Origin: Thermohalobaculum sp039178805
GTDB lineage: Bacteria; Pseudomonadota; Alphaproteobacteria; Rhodobacterales; Rhodobacteraceae
Assembly (NCBI GenBank): GCA_039178805.1
Contig: JBCDFC010000001.1
Span: 1 to 64,000 of the forward strand
Direction: 5' to 3'
Length of the DNA: 64,000 bases
Below the pieces are notes generated by a model. The model ran no database searches. It was not told the origin of the DNA and saw nothing but the letters and a program-made list of their open reading frames with translations. A program made the position numbers and the translations under genes. Shown in pieces: positions 61,067 to 64,000 of the stretch; the stretch's first letter is position 1; each line of letters begins with the position of its first letter.

Positions 61067-63181
61067 ATGGAAATCAGTGCGGGTTCGGGCCAGCAGTCCC
61101 AGGACGGAGATCTCGCCAATCCGGATGGGTCACCCTTCGGATCGTCTCCGTCGAACAGGTTGGCCTTCGCGAACACCTCAAGTCCGGGTAGCGCCTTCGT
61201 CGGTCCCCTCCAAGAGCCTCCGGTCCAGCCGAGCTCAACGACGATCGATCCCGCCAGTTTCGTCGGGCCGCTTCAGAACCCGCCCTCGCCGTCACCGACT
61301 TCGACGGTCGATCCGGGCCTTCTGCCGACCTCCGAGCCGATCGAGATCGCGAACAATGTGCGGATCACGGGCGGTGAGGATCCGCTCTCAGGGATCTATG
61401 GCACCACGACCTTCTCGTGGGAGCATCTGCCCGGGCTCGGGGTCGAGCTTTATCAAGGTGTCGGCGGTCTGCCGGGCCTGACCGACCACATCCTGCGGGG
61501 CACGCTGAACCCCGAAAGCATCCCGTTCCCGACCGGGTTCATCAGGGTGAAACTCAATGTGCTACAGGACTATTTGCGCGCGCTGTCGTCGGGTGGGCAG
61601 GCGCTCGGGACGAGCGCTCAGCTTAGCAGATTGTTCGATCGTGCGGTTGGCGGTGCCAATGTCGATACCGCCCGTACCCTACAGTTGATCGATCGGCTCA
61701 TCGAGCTTGAGCAAGATGCCAGCCGACCGATCCAAGCCAACAACATCAGACCGCAATACTCAGTCGTCGTGACGATGAACTCTGAGGATCTCGTCGAATT
61801 TGCGGCCTTTGCGGCGCGGGGTGAGCTGCATCTCTGGCGGGCGGAGACGCTGGATTTCCGGCTCGCCTTCACACAGCCCTTGGCCAATGGCGGGCTGTTC
61901 TGGGCGAATGTGGCGTTCCCGTTGACGACGGGCGTTGGTGAGTTCTCGCCCAATGCTGGGATCCCGTTCCCACCGCCGCAAGATTTCGAGAATCCTAATG
62001 GAACGAACAATCTGCTCGATCCGCCGGCGCTGACCCCGGTTTTCCGTGTTGGGTATGAGACGCCGAAACTGCGCGTCTTTGGGCGCGACATTCGGCTTGG
62101 CAGCGGCATTCGCTTCGACCTTGAGCCGCGGCCGGGCGATCCGACGCTGCAGCTAAACGATGGCACCGTCGTCGCGCTGCCGGAGGAATTCGGCCCGATC
62201 CTCGATGTGCTGGGTGAATTCACCGGTGCCGGCACCGCAGAGGAGGCCGAGCATAACGGTGTTCCCACTCTGGAACCTGTTCTGACGCTCGATCAACTTG
62301 GATCCCGGATCCTGGCGCAGTTCTCGAACGGGGCTTTGACCAGTGTCGGACTGCCGGAACTGAACGAAGATCAGCTCGAAGACTTAGAGGGTTTCGTCGA
62401 GGCCACTGACAAGGCGCTGGAGGCCGTCAATTCTTCGATCAGGCCAGGCCCCCTCACGGACATCCTAACGACAATCTATGCACTAAAGCCCGGTCGGCTG
62501 ACAGGGCTCGGACTACTGGTCGACTATATCCTGAACAACGTCACTGCATCCGATCCGCGGACGATTACTGCCGAGAAATCCGGGCACGCCTTGGATGTCG
62601 TGGGGTTGTTCACCGGACAGTCCGACGAAGATGTCTTCCTGAGCTTGAGAACCGAGAACGCGCGAGAGTTTCAGGACATCACCGCAGCGGCCTGGGACGC
62701 CCTGCAATCCGACGTTATCTCGCTCGAAGACTATGTCGAGCTCGTTCTGACGGCGTTTGCGACGTATTCGGAGGGGAACGTCCTCGATCCAGCGGCGAGC
62801 TTTGACGACTATCTTTCCCAGCTCCAGACGGTAGAATTGGGCAGTATCGGCAATACCGCGACATTCGGCGGGCGTGCGTTTCGAGAGTCGCTGCAAGACC
62901 TGTTCATCGACAAAGGATTCGATCTTGCGGCGCTCCTGGTCGGGTATGGCGACAATCGCGGCCTGCTCGAACAAGACATTCGAAGCTTCACCGATGATGC
63001 CAACATCGGTGTGTTGGGTGTGGTCGAAGCGCTCTATCAGCTTGAGGCCGATCCAGCCCTTAGTGGAAACACGGCGCTCTATACCGAAGTCTTCGACGAC
63101 ATTCCGGTGGTGCGCTTTGCCCTAGATGTGCACGAAGCGCTGTGGAATGCTGGTGTCCTGCCGCCAGGCGCTTTCGTCTAG
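61067..63181 (+). CDS. Large Ser/Pro-rich protein, candidate T3SS-secreted effector (first part, ends at TAG)
   Basis: 704 codons ending in TAG (63179-63181). GGGAGAG sits before the ATG at 61067. There is no hydrophobic signal peptide; the first 90 residues are Ser/Pro/Gly/Gln-rich and include a 21-residue tandem repeat (42-62 and 63-83, both with FVGPLQ-PP). The rest is an even mixture of strands and helices with no membrane segment and no recognised catalytic motif. A disordered Ser/Pro-rich N terminus is typical of T3SS substrates and the upstream dyad links the gene to the T3SS promoters, so an effector role is inferred. The reading frame continues beyond the TAG. Confidence 0.65.
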   Translation: MEISAGSGQQSQDGDLANPDGSPFGSSPSNRLAFANTSSPGSAFVGPLQEPPVQPSSTTIDPASFVGPLQNPPSPSPTSTVDPGLLPTSEPIEIANNVRITGGEDPLSGIYGTTTFSWEHLPGLGVELYQGVGGLPGLTDHILRGTLNPESIPFPTGFIRVKLNVLQDYLRALSSGGQALGTSAQLSRLFDRAVGGANVDTARTLQLIDRLIELEQDASRPIQANNIRPQYSVVVTMNSEDLVEFAAFAARGELHLWRAETLDFRLAFTQPLANGGLFWANVAFPLTTGVGEFSPNAGIPFPPPQDFENPNGTNNLLDPPALTPVFRVGYETPKLRVFGRDIRLGSGIRFDLEPRPGDPTLQLNDGTVVALPEEFGPILDVLGEFTGAGTAEEAEHNGVPTLEPVLTLDQLGSRILAQFSNGALTSVGLPELNEDQLEDLEGFVEATDKALEAVNSSIRPGPLTDILTTIYALKPGRLTGLGLLVDYILNNVTASDPRTITAEKSGHALDVVGLFTGQSDEDVFLSLRTENAREFQDITAAAWDALQSDVISLEDYVELVLTAFATYSEGNVLDPAASFDDYLSQLQTVELGSIGNTATFGGRAFRESLQDLFIDKGFDLAALLVGYGDNRGLLEQDIRSFTDDANIGVLGVVEALYQLEADPALSGNTALYTEVFDDIPVVRFALDVHEALWNAGVLPPGAFV

Positions 63182-64000
63182 CATTTCGACCAGATCAACG
63201 GTTTGCTGGATCGCGCGAAGGGCGATCTTTCACCAGCTGAGCTGCAGTCCCTGGTTGCCAGCCTAGCGAATGATTTCGAGATCGATTTCGGCCTGCGTGA
63301 GCTTGCGCAGGCGAACGAGGCTCGCCCGACGGCGCGGCGAAGTGTTCCGCCGGCCGAGTTCCTCTACAACTTCGAGAACATCGACCTTGCAACGGTCGCG
63401 GCCCGGTCCGAGCCGTTCCTGAGACGGATCGACGAGGCGGTTTCGCGCGACCGAGAGACCGCCTTCCAGGCTTTCGAGCTGGTGCGAGACGGCTCTGGGA
63501 GCGTTGCCGTTATCGAGAACGTCACGAGCTACTATCTCGATCAGGGCGGTGATCCCTTCGACCTCGTCCTGCAGGAAGACATTCTCTACAATAGCGGAGG
63601 CCGCCCCGGAGACGATCTCCTTCAGAAGCTCTTCGCCTTCACCTCGGATCCGCGTGCGGCCGTCGCCGAAAGCGTGATCTCGTTAATTGCGACGAACCGG
63701 ACGTCGATTGGATCGGGCATCGCGGATTTCGATCTGATCGGCCCGAGGGGCATCCTCAACGCCTACAACCGCGCAGAGGGCGGCGGGATCCCGAGCATTC
63801 TCCGGATCCTGACGCAGCAGTCGCAAGAGCTGGCTGCCGACGGACAGAGCCTTTGGCAAGATCGCGTCACGCTCGACAACGGCACCGTCATCCCCGCGGA
63901 GTTGCAGCGCCGGGTCGAGCGACTGGCCGTCAACTTCGTCGCGCGCGGTGTGACGGTCAATTTCGGCGATCCGGTGCTGGCGGATCGGCTTGACGCTGTG
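63182..64000 (+). pseudogene. In-frame continuation of the 61067 gene after the TAG (runs off right edge)
   Basis: The same frame stays open for all 273 codons from the TAG to the window end and reads like normal protein (FDQINGLLDRAKGDLSPAEL, VTSYYLDQGGDPFDLVLQED, PAELQRRVERLAVNF). No ATG with a ribosome-binding site follows the TAG closely. The simplest reading is one long gene carrying a nonsense codon, either a true mutation, a sequence error (one base from CAG or TAC), or a read-through codon. Marked as a broken gene pending a check. Confidence 0.6.

Overview
The window looks like a GC-rich chromosomal segment of an alphaproteobacterium, probably marine or host-associated. Pointers are two copies of the short palindromic repeat family common between alphaproteobacterial genes, a FeuPQ/QseBC-like two-component pair, a TRAP transporter, a HemS/HmuS-like protein, and a type III secretion system (T3SS) whose parts list resembles the rhizobial (Rhc) branch, including a secretin gene cut down to its N-terminal domains. 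Genus or species cannot be fixed from the sequence alone. No rRNA, tRNA, CRISPR array, insertion sequence or replication origin was recognised.

Layout. (1) 1-6.6 kb: exopolysaccharide genes: an edge-truncated clan-A-like glycoside hydrolase, a pyruvyltransferase-like protein, two GT4 and one GT2 glycosyltransferases, and an ExoY-type initiating sugar transferase. (2) 6.8-20.2 kb: an aryl-polyene (APE) type II polyketide operon on the minus strand (AMP ligase, membrane protein, ACP, FAD halogenase-like enzyme, ketoreductase, two dehydratases, KS/CLF pair, MMPL exporter, LolA-like carrier, LPLAT acyltransferase, lipoprotein, GT2, methyltransferase) with a divergent PlsC. It has a halogenase-like gene, one visible ACP and one visible KS/CLF pair. 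(3) 20.2-25.2 kb: TRAP transporter dctPQM and an OafA-like O-acyltransferase. (4) 25.5-33.7 kb: an unusually long GltB-like glutamate synthase followed four bases later by a CysJ-like diflavin reductase rather than GltD, then a divergent HemS-like protein. (5) 34.4-52.7 kb: the T3SS: LuxR-type response regulator, an unknown protein, sctJKLNOQRSTU, convergent sctV, a small protein, a secretin N-domain protein, and divergent small protein-sctI-sctD-unknown-TPR; then an acidic protein and an Asp-rich protein with a central hydrophobic block. (6) 53-59.4 kb: a 1089-residue G8/beta-helix/DUF4214 surface protein divergent from a PepSY-RTX-like protein that leads a two-component operon; a 39-bp palindrome lies between them. 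(7) 59.7-64 kb: a bestrophin-family channel and a large Ser/Pro-rich protein interrupted by one in-frame TAG and running off the window.

The most noteworthy material is the T3SS. Its export-switch protein SctU lacks the NPTH autocleavage motif (FSED aligns there), its secretin is reduced to N-terminal domains, and sctQ has a well-placed internal start for a separate C-terminal SPOA protein. Three upstream regions, before sctJ, between the secretin gene and the sctI operon, and before the large Ser/Pro-rich protein, each carry an inverted repeat of the form CNCTACG/GCCTGCG-N17/18-CGTAGNG/CGCAGGC, 95-118 bases before the start. This suggests one regulon that includes the 61 kb gene as a candidate secreted effector. 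All functional assignments are from motif reading without database searches.
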